This document shows positions 42,598 through 51,762 of a stretch of DNA of 64,000 bases, piece by piece (position 1 is the stretch's first letter; every line of letters begins with the position of its first letter). The position numbers and the translations under genes were made by a program. The notes beneath the pieces were generated by a model. The model was not told the DNA's origin. It searched no databases and saw only the letters and a list, made by a program, of their open reading frames with translations. Origin of the DNA: Dokdonella_A soli (GTDB taxonomy: Bacteria; Pseudomonadota; Gammaproteobacteria; Xanthomonadales; Rhodanobacteraceae); contig NZ_BAAAEU010000005.1 in assembly GCF_039523175.1 (NCBI RefSeq), forward strand, positions 67,356 to 131,355, read 5' to 3'.

Positions 42598-43770
42598 ATG
42601 CCCGCCACGCCGCTGAACCCGACTGATCTCTATGACATCCGCTCGATGCTCTCCGATGAGGAGCGCATGGTTCAGGACACTGTGGCCCGCTTCACCGACG
42701 AGCGCGTGCTGCCGATCATCGGCGACTGCTTCGACAAGGGCGTGTTCCCGATGGACCTGATTCCCGAGATGGCGGAACTCGGTCTGCTCGGTTCGTCGCT
42801 GCCGACCGAATACGGCTGCGCCGGCATGAACGCGGTCAGCTACGGCCTGATCTGCCAGGAACTCGAGCGCGGCGATTCCGGCATCCGCAGTTTCGCCTCG
42901 GTGCAGTCGTCGTTGTGCATGTATCCGATCTACGCCTACGGCAGCGAGGCGCAGCGCAAGCGCTGGCTGCCCGACATGGCGGCAGGAAAAGTCATCGGCT
43001 GCTTCGGCCTGACCGAGCCGCACGGCGGTTCCGATCCGGCCAACATGAAGACGCATGCAAAGAAGGACGGCGCCGACTGGATCCTCAACGGCGCCAAGAT
43101 GTGGATCACCAACGGCAACCTCGCGCACATCGCGATCGTGTGGGCGCAGACCGACGAGGGCATCCAGGGCTTCCTCGTCGAGAAGAGCATGCCGGGCTTC
43201 ACCGCGCAGGAAGTGCACAAGAAGATGAGCCTGCGCGCGTCGGTGACCAGCGCGCTGTTCTTCGACAACGTGCGCGTGCCGGAGGCGAACCGCCTGCCGA
43301 ACGTGAAGGGCCTGAAGGGTCCGCTCGGCTGCCTGACCCAGGCGCGCTACGGCATCACCTGGGGCCCGATCGGCGCGGCGATCGCGTGTTTCACGGAAGC
43401 AACCGAATACGCGAAGAACCGCGTCCTGTTCGATCGCCCGATCGCGGCCACGCAGGCGGTGCAGCTCAAGCTCGCCGACATGGCGCGCCGGATCACCTTG
43501 GCGCAGCTGCTGTCGCTGCAGCTCGGCCGCCTGAAGGATGCCGGCTCGATGCAGCCGACCCAGGTTTCGCTCGCGAAGTGGAACAACGTGCGCATGGCAA
43601 TCGACATCGCGCGCGAGGCACGCGACATCCTCGGCGGCGCCGGCATCACCACCGAGCACTGTCCGATCCGTCACGCGCTGAACCTCGAATCCGTGATCAC
43701 CTACGAAGGCACCGAGACCGTGCATCAGCTGGTGGTCGGTCGCGAAGTGACGGGGATCAACGCATTTTGA
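42598..43770 (+). CDS. gcdH: glutaryl-CoA dehydrogenase
   Basis: A 390-residue flavoprotein of the acyl-CoA dehydrogenase family that oxidises and decarboxylates glutaryl-CoA to crotonyl-CoA in lysine and tryptophan breakdown. Visible features are CFGLTEPHGGSDPA (FAD loop), GAKMWITNGNLAHIAIVWA, LTQARYGITWGPIGAA (specific for GcdH) and the catalytic base Glu370 in ITYEGTETVHQL. Length is typical. No adjacent regulator (LysR) is present. Confidence 0.94.
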   Translation: MPATPLNPTDLYDIRSMLSDEERMVQDTVARFTDERVLPIIGDCFDKGVFPMDLIPEMAELGLLGSSLPTEYGCAGMNAVSYGLICQELERGDSGIRSFASVQSSLCMYPIYAYGSEAQRKRWLPDMAAGKVIGCFGLTEPHGGSDPANMKTHAKKDGADWILNGAKMWITNGNLAHIAIVWAQTDEGIQGFLVEKSMPGFTAQEVHKKMSLRASVTSALFFDNVRVPEANRLPNVKGLKGPLGCLTQARYGITWGPIGAAIACFTEATEYAKNRVLFDRPIAATQAVQLKLADMARRITLAQLLSLQLGRLKDAGSMQPTQVSLAKWNNVRMAIDIAREARDILGGAGITTEHCPIRHALNLESVITYEGTETVHQLVVGREVTGINAF

Positions 43771-43778
43771 GCAAACCC

Positions 43779-43826
43779 GTCGCCCCGGCGAACGCCGCTG
43801 CATCCCGGCGTTCGCCGGGATGACGA
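43779..43826. repeat. paired intergenic CCCGGCGAACGCCGGG-type repeat
   Basis: Two head-to-head copies of a CCCGGCG-AACG-CCGGG-type unit follow the gcdH stop; the second reads TCCCGGCGTTCGCCGGGA. They share the core with the clusters near 51.8 kb and 60.6 kb. Such pairs can form long hairpins. Confidence 0.75.
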
Positions 43827-43854
43827 AGGGGCTTGGCACGAGCAGGGCGTCTGC

Positions 43855-44415
43855 GTGAATCCGAATGATATCCAGCTCGAAACCGAGCGCCTGATCCTGC
43901 GCCTGCCGCGCATCGAGGACTTCGATGCCTACGCGGAGCTGCATGCGGACGAGGAGGCCGCGCGGCACATCGGCGGCACGCTGCTGCGTGCGCCGGCCTG
44001 GCGCAAGTTCCTGCAGATGCCAGGTGCCTGGATGGTGCAGGGATTTGCAATGTTTTCGGTAATCGAGAAAGCAAGCGGACGCTGGATCGGACAAGCAGGC
44101 CCCTGGCAACCTGAAGGCTGGCCCGGAACCGAGGTCGGCTGGGCTTTCCATCCGGCATCGTGGGGCAGGGGCTATGCGACCGAGGCCGCGATCGCGGCGA
44201 TCGACTGGACCTTTGCGAACCTTGGCTGGACCGAGGTGATTCATTCGATCGACCCGGGAAATCACGCTTCGCAGGCGCTCGCGCGGCGCCTCGGTTCGCG
44301 CAATCGCGGCCCCGGCAAGCTGCCGCCGCCGCACGAGGACGTGCCGATCGAGATCTGGGGACAATCGCGCGAGGAATGGCTCGCGCGACGCCGTCATGCA
44401 GGAGAGACATCATGA
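43855..44415 (+). CDS. GNAT N-acetyltransferase (RimJ/RimL type)
   Basis: A 186-residue acetyltransferase. It begins IQLETERLILRLPRIEDFDAY, has GQAGPWQPEGWPGTEVGWAFHPASWGRGYATEA with the acetyl-CoA loop, and ends with FANLGWTEVIHSIDPGNHASQALARRLG. The family acetylates protein N-termini or small amines. The start is a GTG at 43855. Its stop overlaps the next gene's ATG (ATGA), so it is coupled to the glutathione transferase. Confidence 0.9.
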   Translation: MNPNDIQLETERLILRLPRIEDFDAYAELHADEEAARHIGGTLLRAPAWRKFLQMPGAWMVQGFAMFSVIEKASGRWIGQAGPWQPEGWPGTEVGWAFHPASWGRGYATEAAIAAIDWTFANLGWTEVIHSIDPGNHASQALARRLGSRNRGPGKLPPPHEDVPIEIWGQSREEWLARRRHAGETS

Positions 44416-45071
44416 TCACGATCTACGGCTACTCGCCATCCGGCAACTGCCACAAGCTGCGCATGCTGCTCGGCCACCTTGGTCGCCGGCTCGATCAGGA
44501 CTTCCGCTGGATCGAAACCGACAGCGCGCATGGCGCGACACGCCCGCCCGAATACCTGGCGAAGAATCCGAACGGACGGGTGCCGATGATCGAGTTCGAC
44601 GATGGTCGCCGCATGGTCGAGTCGAATGCGATCCTGTGCTGGCTCGCCGAGGGCACGCCGTATTTCGCTGGCGATGCCTGGCAGCGTGCACAGACGCTGG
44701 CGTGGATGTTTTTCGAGCAGTACAGCCACGAGCCATTTGTTGCCGTCGCGCGCTTCATCTGCGGCTGGACACCGCTCGACTCGCCGCGTCGCGCGGACCT
44801 GCCGAAGCTGCGCGAGCGCGGGCATCAGGCGCTCGCCGTGATGGAAAAGCATCTCGCCGAACACCCCTGGTTCAGCAGCGAAGGCTACGGCATCGCAGAC
44901 ATCGCGCTGTTCGGCTACACGCATTGCGCGGACGAAGGCGGCTTCGACCTCGGTGCCTATCCGGCGATCCGCGGTTGGCTTGACCGCGTGCGTGCGCAAC
45001 CGGGTTTCGTGCCGATGCCGCCCATCGCGATGGAGAACGCGGAGCTGGTTGCGCAATCACGAACCGCGTAG
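44412..45071 (+). CDS. glutathione S-transferase
   Basis: A 219-residue cytosolic enzyme. The N-terminal thioredoxin-like domain has YGYSPSGNCHKLRMLLGHLG and NPNGRVPMIEFDDGRRMVESNAILCWLAEGT; the helical C-terminal domain has YGIADIALFGYTHCADEGGFDL. It joins glutathione to electrophiles. It is translationally coupled to the acetyltransferase before it. Confidence 0.93.
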   Translation: MITIYGYSPSGNCHKLRMLLGHLGRRLDQDFRWIETDSAHGATRPPEYLAKNPNGRVPMIEFDDGRRMVESNAILCWLAEGTPYFAGDAWQRAQTLAWMFFEQYSHEPFVAVARFICGWTPLDSPRRADLPKLRERGHQALAVMEKHLAEHPWFSSEGYGIADIALFGYTHCADEGGFDLGAYPAIRGWLDRVRAQPGFVPMPPIAMENAELVAQSRTA

Positions 45072-45146
45072 GTTGGGCCGACGAAGGAAGCCCGACATCC
45101 GGCAGCACTTCATACGTCGGGCATCGCTGCGCTCAGCCCGACCTAC
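45068..45146. repeat. intergenic inverted repeat (GTAGGTTGGGC type)
   Basis: GTAGGTTGGGC (45068-45078) pairs with GCCCGACCTAC (45136-45146) at 10 of 11 positions, with an inner CCCGACAT/GTCGGGC match. This matches a repeat type frequent in proteobacterial intergenic DNA. It begins inside the last codons of the glutathione transferase gene. Confidence 0.65.
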
Positions 45147-45164
45147 CGAATCATTTGATCCGTC

Positions 45165-47429
45165 ATGACCGCCATCCCCAACCCGATTCCCGCCCGCCAC
45201 AAGAACGTCAACCGCGCCGAAGTCTGCGACCAGAACTTCAGTGAGTTCGTGCAGAACTGGAGCGGCATGCCGCATCGTGCACCTCATGCGGACGAGGCCG
45301 TGCTGCCCGGCAGCCTGTGCAGCGCGAACGACTTTCTCGACCTGTTCGAATCGCAGCTGATCAGCCGCCATCTGGACCTGATGGCACGCGTGCTGCGCGT
45401 GCAGAACAAGGTCTTCTACACGATCGGATCGAGCGGTCACGAAGGCAACGCGATGGTCGCGCGGCTGACCCGGCACACCGATCCGGCCTTCCTGCACTAT
45501 CGCAGCGGCGCGTTCATGGCCGAGCGTTTCAGGAAACTCTCGGGCATGGATCCGATCATGGATTCGGCGCTGAGCTTCGCCGCTAGCAAGGACGACCCGG
45601 CCTCCGGCGGCCGCCACAAGGTGTGGGGCTCGAAGCCGCTCTGGGTGCTGCCGCAGACTTCGACGATCGCGTCGCATCTGCCGAAGGCGCTCGGTACCGC
45701 GGTCGCGATCGAACAGGCGAAGCGCATCGGCCACACGCTGCCGGTGCCCGAGGATTCGATCGCGATCTGCTCGTTCGGCGACGCTTCGTCGAACCATGCA
45801 ACTGCACAGACCGCGTTCAACGCGGCGCAGTGGACCGCGTACCAGAAACTGCCGGCGCCAGTGCTGTTCGTCTGCGAGGACAACGGCATCGGCATCTCGG
45901 TGAAGACACCGGGCGGCTGGGTCGCGAACGCGTTCCGCAACCGCGACGGTCTCGACTATTTCTACGCGAACGGGCTCGACCTCGCCAGCGGCTACGAGCA
46001 GGTCGCGCGCGCGGTCCATCACTGCCGCACGACGCGCCGGCCGACCTTCCTGCATCTGCATACCACGCGGATCATGGGCCATGCGGGCACGGACTTCGAA
46101 ATCGAGTGGCGCAAGCTGGATGAGCTGGTGCTGGTCGAGGCGACCGATCCGCTGCTGCGTTCGGCCGCAATCGCGCTCGAGTCGGGCCTGTACACGAAGG
46201 AGTCGCTGCTCGCGAAATACGAGGGCATCCGCAAGCAGTGCTTCGCCGCGGCCGAGGAAGCCGATCGTCGACCCAAGCTCGATCAGCTCGCGGACGTGAT
46301 CGCGCCGCTCGCGCCGTACACGCCCGACAAGGTGAACGCCGAGGCGAAGCGCGCGGACTATGCGGACAAGCGCACTGCCGTATTCGGCGCCGACAAACTG
46401 CCCGAGACGCTGCCGCCGCGCCATCTGGCGATCCAGATCAACCAGGCGTTGCACGATCTGTTCTGCAAATACCCGGAAACGCTGCTGTTCGGCGAGGACG
46501 TCGCCCAGAAGGGCGGCGTCTATACGGTGACCAAGGGCCTGCACAAGGCATTCAAGAATGCGCGTGTGTTCAACACGCTGCTCGACGAGACGATGATCCT
46601 CGGCCTCGCCCAGGGCTACGCGAACATTGGGCTGCTGCCGATCCCCGAGATCCAATACCTCGCGTACTTCCACAACGCCTGCGATCAGATCCGGGGCGAG
46701 GCCGCCTCGCTGCAGTTCTTCTCGAACAACCAGTACAAGAACCCGATGGTCGTGCGCATTGCCGGCCTCGGCTACCAGCGCGGTTTCGGCGGGCATTTCC
46801 ACAACGACAACTCGATTGCCGCGTTGCGCGACATTCCAGGTCTGGTCGTCGGCTGCGCGAGCCGCGGCGACGATGCGGCGACGATGCTGCGCACCTTGGC
46901 CGCGCTCGCGAAGGTCGACGGACGCGTGAGCGTGTTCCTCGAACCGATCGCGCTGTACATGACCAAGGACCTGTACGAGGCCGGCGACGGCCAGTGGCTG
47001 ACCACGTATCCCGCGCCGGACCAGGCCATGCCGCTCGGCGAAGGGCGCGTCTACAACGAAGACGCCGACGATCTGGTGATCTTCACCTACGGCAACGGCG
47101 TGCCGATGAGCCTGCGCGCGGCGCGCGAGATCGACAGGAAGCATGGTTGGAAAGCTCGAGTCGTCGACCTGCGCTGGCTGGTGCCGCTCAACGAAGGCTT
47201 CATTGCGGAACAAGCGAAGAGCGCAAAACGCATCGTCGTCGTCGACGAAGGCCGCCACTCCGCCGGCGTCGGTGAAGGCGTGATCACCGCGATCGCCGAA
47301 GCGGGCTTCGGCGCCAAGCCGCTGCGCCGCGTGGTCGGCGTCGACACCTATACGCCGTTGGCGGGTGCCGCGTTCCTCGTGCTGCCGGGCGACCAGGACA
47401 TCGTCGCAGCAGCGGACGCGCTCGTGTAG
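45165..47429 (+). CDS. branched-chain 2-oxoacid dehydrogenase E1, alpha and beta subunits fused
   Basis: A 754-residue thiamine-diphosphate enzyme joining the alpha part (about 1-390) and beta part (about 400-754) usually encoded by two genes. The alpha part has YTIGSSGHEGNAMVARL and the thiamine motif SFGDASSNHATAQTAFN; the beta part has LFGEDVAQKGGVYTVTKGL and DLRWLVPLNEGFIAEQ. It decarboxylates oxoacids from valine, leucine and isoleucine as part of an E1-E2-E3 complex; E2 and E3 are not in the window. Such fusions occur in several bacterial lineages. A short 100-bp gap with a repeat precedes it. Confidence 0.92.
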   Translation: MTAIPNPIPARHKNVNRAEVCDQNFSEFVQNWSGMPHRAPHADEAVLPGSLCSANDFLDLFESQLISRHLDLMARVLRVQNKVFYTIGSSGHEGNAMVARLTRHTDPAFLHYRSGAFMAERFRKLSGMDPIMDSALSFAASKDDPASGGRHKVWGSKPLWVLPQTSTIASHLPKALGTAVAIEQAKRIGHTLPVPEDSIAICSFGDASSNHATAQTAFNAAQWTAYQKLPAPVLFVCEDNGIGISVKTPGGWVANAFRNRDGLDYFYANGLDLASGYEQVARAVHHCRTTRRPTFLHLHTTRIMGHAGTDFEIEWRKLDELVLVEATDPLLRSAAIALESGLYTKESLLAKYEGIRKQCFAAAEEADRRPKLDQLADVIAPLAPYTPDKVNAEAKRADYADKRTAVFGADKLPETLPPRHLAIQINQALHDLFCKYPETLLFGEDVAQKGGVYTVTKGLHKAFKNARVFNTLLDETMILGLAQGYANIGLLPIPEIQYLAYFHNACDQIRGEAASLQFFSNNQYKNPMVVRIAGLGYQRGFGGHFHNDNSIAALRDIPGLVVGCASRGDDAATMLRTLAALAKVDGRVSVFLEPIALYMTKDLYEAGDGQWLTTYPAPDQAMPLGEGRVYNEDADDLVIFTYGNGVPMSLRAAREIDRKHGWKARVVDLRWLVPLNEGFIAEQAKSAKRIVVVDEGRHSAGVGEGVITAIAEAGFGAKPLRRVVGVDTYTPLAGAAFLVLPGDQDIVAAADALV

Positions 47430-47745
47430 GGGATCGAACGCGCGGCCGGAACGCTTTGCCAAAGTCGTCTCCGGCGATGCAAAACGCCCATCGCATATAG
47501 AGAACTGCGTCACAAAATTGCGCGCATACCGTGTGGACGTTTCCGTTCTGTGAAGCACATCCCTGCAATTTCTTGCAGTTGTCGCGCCTCGCCCCGTTGT
47601 TCAGACTCGACAGCCCCAAATGTGGCTTGTCACCGTAGCGAAGCGCTCTTCAGTCGTCCACAAAGCTTGCACGTTTCGATTAGGTGCGTGCAGCCATCGC
47701 GCTAGCCGCGGGACAACCGCTCTCCCAAGAGCCGCGGAGGCCGTC
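47430..47745. other. intergenic stretch without recognised features
   Basis: About 315 bp after the E1 gene. It is less GC-rich than its surroundings by eye (for example around 47490-47580) and holds no convincing gene. Any promoter for the following orphan gene block would be here, but I cannot place it. Confidence 0.5.
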
Positions 47746-48033
47746 ATGCAATTTGCAGATGACGTCGCAAAGCCGTCCACCGATCTGCCGGTGCTGGAAC
47801 CGAAAGCATCGGCGATACCGTTGAAACCCGCCGAAAAACGTTGCCCCCAGACGATCCGGCATTTCGGGCTGGCCGCGCGCGCGGCGCCGGTCCAGATGCG
47901 CGATCAAGTCGACAAGCCCGCGCGATATGTCGCCATCGGTCGCAAGAGAATCGCCTTGGCGACCGATGGCTGCGCGATGCATGGACCGCTCAAAGGCTTC
48001 ATGTGCAGGCAGGCAGCACGGCGCGAATACTGA
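47746..48033 (+). CDS. possible small protein upstream of the 625-residue orphan
   Basis: A 95-codon frame starting QFADDVAKPSTDLPVLEP, preceded by GCGGAGG 5 bp before the ATG. It is basic, has three cysteines and no membrane segment. It lies 166 bp before the orphan gene on the same strand. Family unknown. The frame could be chance, since no domain supports it. Confidence 0.35.
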   Translation: MQFADDVAKPSTDLPVLEPKASAIPLKPAEKRCPQTIRHFGLAARAAPVQMRDQVDKPARYVAIGRKRIALATDGCAMHGPLKGFMCRQAARREY

Positions 48034-48199
48034 TCGGCGGATGAAACGGCCTGCGTGCGCGGCCGGCGAGGCAGCGCGCGACAGCTGGGCCCGCCGTGCA
48101 GGCGACAGAACGATCGTGATGGGCCAAACCCATCGCGCGCAACCCCGCCGATCCGCACCGGATCAGCGGTATCCCTCCGAACGTCAAAAGGAGCTCAAT

Positions 48200-50077
48200 A
48201 TGCCGCACGAACGGAAAGGTCGATCGACACTCGAAGACGCAAGCGAGGCGAGAGCGCGTACCGGCTCGCCGGCCGTCGTACTGGACAAGGAAGCTGATGT
48301 ACAGCACGTCGTATCGCTGTTCCGCAGAGGATCCTGGGACCGCCAATTGCTCGACGGCGCGCGCCGCGAGGCACAGATCGCCGAACAAGGCGCTGTCGAC
48401 TACGACCAGAAACCGTGGAGTCTCTTGTACCAGGCCCTGATCAACAGCCTTGGTGCGAGCCCGCAGACGTTCCAGATGGTCTATCCGTTTACCGCCTGGA
48501 ACTGGCCGACCCAGCAGGTCGGTTTCATCGGTGCCGCCCAATACGACTTCTGCTCGAGTTCCCCGCAGTGGAGTGCGGTCGGCATGTATGCGTCCGGCGG
48601 CGATCGCTTCAACCAGGCCTATCAGGAATTCCTGAACGTCATCGTCGCCGCCACCGACGATCCGGCGTTGCGCGCCAGGATCCGCGAAGCGGACGATGCG
48701 CTCACGGCCGCCACCAACGACTACACGATCGTCTATAACCAGGCGCGCTCCGCCTACGCCGACGATCCGGACGTGCAGGACAACGTTCCGCCCTTCAGCA
48801 AATGGTTGGGGACGCCGGCCGGCAAGGGTTGGCAGACGCAGATCACGCGCGCCGAAGTGAAGATGACCCAGGCGCAGAAGAACTACGACGCACTGGTCGA
48901 CCAGGCTCAGACGCCGGGTTTGGCCGATGCGCAGAATCAGTTCAAGAACACCGAGTTCTATTCAAAGCTGAACGATCCGGGTCTGTCGACCTTCCCGAAA
49001 GTGCCCAACTGGAGTACCTCGCAGAATGCGGCTACCTGGGTCGATCGGGTCAAGGCTGGCCAAGGTCCGGCGGGTGGCACGATGGGCTTCACCAACCGCG
49101 ACGCCAGCTACGACTATTCCAATACGTGGGCCGGCGGCAGCCTTGCGGTCCGGCAGTTCTTCTGGGAAGTGCAGGTGAGCGGAAGCTGGCAGCGCATGAC
49201 CGAATTCGAGACCGACCAGCAGCTCGAAGTCTCGATCGAATTCGATGCGCTCGACCAGATCCAGATCCAAGGGAGCGACTGGTACAACGGCAGCTTCTTG
49301 CGCAGCAAGGCCAATGGTCCGTTCAAGCGCGGGTACAGCGCCTACGGCGGCGACGGCACCCAGGCGGTGTTCGGAAAGAAGGGCTTTGTCGGCCTGCTGA
49401 AGACGGGAATGTATGTCGGTTACAAGCCGACCTTCACGATCAAGACCAGCAAGTCGACCTTCAATCGCTTCCTGGAGCAATTCAAGGCCGCTACCGCATT
49501 GCGCATCGGACCGTTCACGTTCTCCGCCGAAGGCGGTAGCGAGAAGTCCGGCTGGAATGCCAGCGAACAGGGCCAGACGTTCACCGGCACCAGCACGTCC
49601 GATACGCCGTTGATCATCGGCCTCAGCATTTCCGAGTTGCCGAACGGGTCCGACGAGCAAAAGACGCTCACGGCGCAGGAGCCACGCGGTCGCTGCTACA
49701 AGTTCGGCGGACATGAGGGCGATGTGCTGGCCGAAGGCGTGACCGAAGAAGCCTGCGCGGCGCTCGGCGGCGAGAGCTGGAAGCCCGCCAAGGCCATCGC
49801 GGCCATTACGCCGCTGCGCAACCTGCGGGTCAATCAGGAAGGCGCGCCGTTCACTGAAGTGCTGCAGGGACCCGATGCCGAGATGCAATTGCTGAACGGC
49901 GTCCAGCACGTCAGCGTGTTCCCGCCGTTCAATCTGCTCAATGGCGGGCCGGATCACGTGCACCTGTATCGCATCCGTGCGATCAACGCGCTGACCGGCC
50001 AGCCGGTGGACCTGCATCTGATGCGCTTTGGGGGCATCGCACCGCACACCGGCGCCGCCCGATTTGCGGATCAGTGA
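48200..50077 (+). CDS. large protein of unknown function (625 residues)
   Basis: No domain that I recognise. There is no signal peptide or membrane segment. Residues about 140-235 are helical and charged (TNDYTIVYNQARSAYADD, RAEVKMTQAQKNYDALVDQA), possibly a coiled coil. Later parts are beta-rich, with FFWEVQVSGSWQRMTEFETD, QIQGSDWYNGSFLRSKA and IGPFTFSAEGGSEKSGWN. PLIIGLSISELP and VSVFPPFNLLNGGPDHVHLYR near the end look globular. The ATG at 48200 has AAGGAG 9 bp upstream. Two strong hairpins follow. The base composition looks slightly lower in GC than neighbours. Function unknown. Confidence 0.8.
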   Translation: MPHERKGRSTLEDASEARARTGSPAVVLDKEADVQHVVSLFRRGSWDRQLLDGARREAQIAEQGAVDYDQKPWSLLYQALINSLGASPQTFQMVYPFTAWNWPTQQVGFIGAAQYDFCSSSPQWSAVGMYASGGDRFNQAYQEFLNVIVAATDDPALRARIREADDALTAATNDYTIVYNQARSAYADDPDVQDNVPPFSKWLGTPAGKGWQTQITRAEVKMTQAQKNYDALVDQAQTPGLADAQNQFKNTEFYSKLNDPGLSTFPKVPNWSTSQNAATWVDRVKAGQGPAGGTMGFTNRDASYDYSNTWAGGSLAVRQFFWEVQVSGSWQRMTEFETDQQLEVSIEFDALDQIQIQGSDWYNGSFLRSKANGPFKRGYSAYGGDGTQAVFGKKGFVGLLKTGMYVGYKPTFTIKTSKSTFNRFLEQFKAATALRIGPFTFSAEGGSEKSGWNASEQGQTFTGTSTSDTPLIIGLSISELPNGSDEQKTLTAQEPRGRCYKFGGHEGDVLAEGVTEEACAALGGESWKPAKAIAAITPLRNLRVNQEGAPFTEVLQGPDAEMQLLNGVQHVSVFPPFNLLNGGPDHVHLYRIRAINALTGQPVDLHLMRFGGIAPHTGAARFADQ

Positions 50078-50120
50078 AGCAGACGAAAAGCCGAGCGGCA
50101 GGATCCGCCGGCGTGGAGTG

Positions 50121-50154
50121 ACCGCCGGCCAGGCCGGAAAGCCTGGCCGGCGGT
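50121..50154 (+). terminator. likely terminator of the orphan gene
   Basis: A perfect 14-bp stem (ACCGCCGGCCAGGC and complement) with loop CGGAAA, 44 bp after the stop codon. No long T-run follows (CTTC), so a fully intrinsic terminator is uncertain. Confidence 0.6.
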
Positions 50155-50182
50155 CTTCATGGACGGATCGACCGCGTCGCGT

Positions 50183-50221
50183 GGCATGGATGAGCCCGCG
50201 CGCGGCGGGCTCATCCATGCC
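50183..50221. repeat. 17-bp perfect inverted repeat
   Basis: GGCATGGATGAGCCCGC (50183-50199) is repeated inverted at 50205-50221, with loop GCGCG. It lies 28 bp beyond another perfect hairpin, between the orphan gene and the convergent small secreted gene. It might end the minus-strand transcript. Confidence 0.75.
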
Positions 50222-50258
50222 GCATCGGAAGGCCGGCAAGTCGTTGAGAATAGGGCGA

Positions 50259-50531
50259 TCAGAAGCAGGTCAGTTCGCTCTGCGTGACTTCCGCTTCCCC
50301 GCCGGCGCGGTGGCAGTGCACTGCGAAATCGCCGGCGCTGCGTTGGGCCAGTGCCGTGTCCGGTCCGGGCTTTCGATCCAACCCGTTCGCGATCCGCCAC
50401 TCGCGGATCCAGCTGGCAAGACCAGGGCCGACTCCGATGCTGACCGCGACGTCAGCCCCTGTGCCTTGTGCGTGGACCGAGGCCAGTAACGCGGCTTGCA
50501 GAACCAGAATCCCAACGATGCCCAGCTTCAC
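50259..50531 (-). CDS. small secreted protein of unknown function
   Basis: A 90-residue protein starting at a GTG with AGGTAGGGGG upstream. Its signal peptide is KLGIVGILVLQAALLASVHAQ. The mature part has a few conserved-looking elements, WIREWRIANGL and AVHCHRAGGEAEVTQSEL, with two cysteines (one close to the C-terminus). No family recognised. It converges with the orphan gene and diverges from the methyltransferase. Confidence 0.62.
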   Translation of the reverse strand: MKLGIVGILVLQAALLASVHAQGTGADVAVSIGVGPGLASWIREWRIANGLDRKPGPDTALAQRSAGDFAVHCHRAGGEAEVTQSELTCF

Positions 50532-50829
50532 GGTCGTACCCCCTACCTCGGTGGGGCGTACGAGCGGCGACCACGACGCAACTCTGAGCGGCGGGCGGGG
50601 GACGCGCGGTAACGACCGCCGCCGCCTGCGTCGGACGGCTTCGAACGCCGTTTCCGATACGAGTCGTGATACCACGTTTAACGAAGTGGAATAACTGCAT
50701 GTTTTTACAGGTGTCCTTTGCCCTGACCGGGTATTTCTGCAGGATTTGGCGGGCGAGCCGGCGTTGGCCGAGAATGGACGCAGCAAGGCGCGAGGGGTGC
50801 TCTCGCCGCGGCACTGGAATCTTCGGCCT

Positions 50830-51690
50830 ATGGCGAATGTGTTGCATACCTATATCAGCGAGCTGGAGCGGGATCGTTCCCTTCTGGAGCCGAGCCGGCT
50901 GCGAGAACGTATCGACGCGCTCGACCGCATGGAGACGTATCTCACCTGCGGACTGCATCAACACTGCGATGCCGAACCCGGCTCGGAGGGGGGTATCCGC
51001 GACAAGATCGAGACCGTGTGCGCCCGTCTTGAAGCGGCCAACCACCGGCTCTGCCAGACCATCCGCGCGGAGATCCGGAGCGGAAAGGGCGCGTGCAAGC
51101 TGCTCGAATGGGCGCCAGCGCCCGATGATCGCGTCGACGGTGAGGGGTATGACCACCTCGATGCGCTGGTCAGCGGGGTCTTGCAGATCGACGAACCCGC
51201 CGAAGTCGCGGAACTGGTAGCGGAAATGGTGTTTTACCAACCCACGCCGGCACGCCATATTTTCGATTTCATCGATCGCGTCGAGCTCCGCGAGCGCGAC
51301 GTATTGATCGACCTGGGCGCAGGCTTGGGCCATGTTCCGCTGCTGGCCGCCATTTGCACCGATGCCCGTTGCATCGGCGTCGAACGGGAGGCGGCTTATG
51401 TCGATTGTGCGCGTCGGTGCGCGAAAGCGCTGAATTTGAACAACGCGACGTTTGTTCAACAGGACGCGCGGATGGCGGACCTGTCGGCGGGCACGGTGTT
51501 CTATCTGTACACGCCGTTCACCGGCGCGATGCTCAGCCAAATGCTGCACCTGTTGAGGCGGGAAGCTGCCGATCGCGAGATCCGCATTTGCACGCTCGGA
51601 CCCTGCACGCCGACCGTCGCTAGGGAGCCATGGCTCGAGGTCGTCGGCACGCAGGAAGTCGATCGACCCAGCGTATTTCGAAGCGTCTAG
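50830..51690 (+). CDS. class I SAM-dependent methyltransferase-like protein
   Basis: About 286 residues. The N-terminal half is helical and charged (YISELERDRSLLEPSRLRERIDALDR). The methyltransferase core is at about 180-270: DVLIDLGAGLGHVPLLAAI (SAM motif I), GVEREAAYVDCARRCA and FVQQDARMADLSAG, VFYLYTPFTGAMLSQML. The order resembles DOT1-like methyltransferases. The substrate is unknown. The start is uncertain: the frame is open to 50746; 50830 is the first ATG. Confidence 0.8.
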   Translation: MANVLHTYISELERDRSLLEPSRLRERIDALDRMETYLTCGLHQHCDAEPGSEGGIRDKIETVCARLEAANHRLCQTIRAEIRSGKGACKLLEWAPAPDDRVDGEGYDHLDALVSGVLQIDEPAEVAELVAEMVFYQPTPARHIFDFIDRVELRERDVLIDLGAGLGHVPLLAAICTDARCIGVEREAAYVDCARRCAKALNLNNATFVQQDARMADLSAGTVFYLYTPFTGAMLSQMLHLLRREAADREIRICTLGPCTPTVAREPWLEVVGTQEVDRPSVFRSV

Positions 51691-51762
51691 GTCCTCTTCT
51701 GGTCGATGCGGCACGGCGCGGGGATACGCATGATCGCCGGCGGCCGGGCCACCATCGTCCCT

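Noticed and set aside
45057..47558. 833-codon minus-strand frame opposite the fused E1 gene
   Set aside because: It mirrors the E1 coding frame and has no domain or ribosome site of its own.
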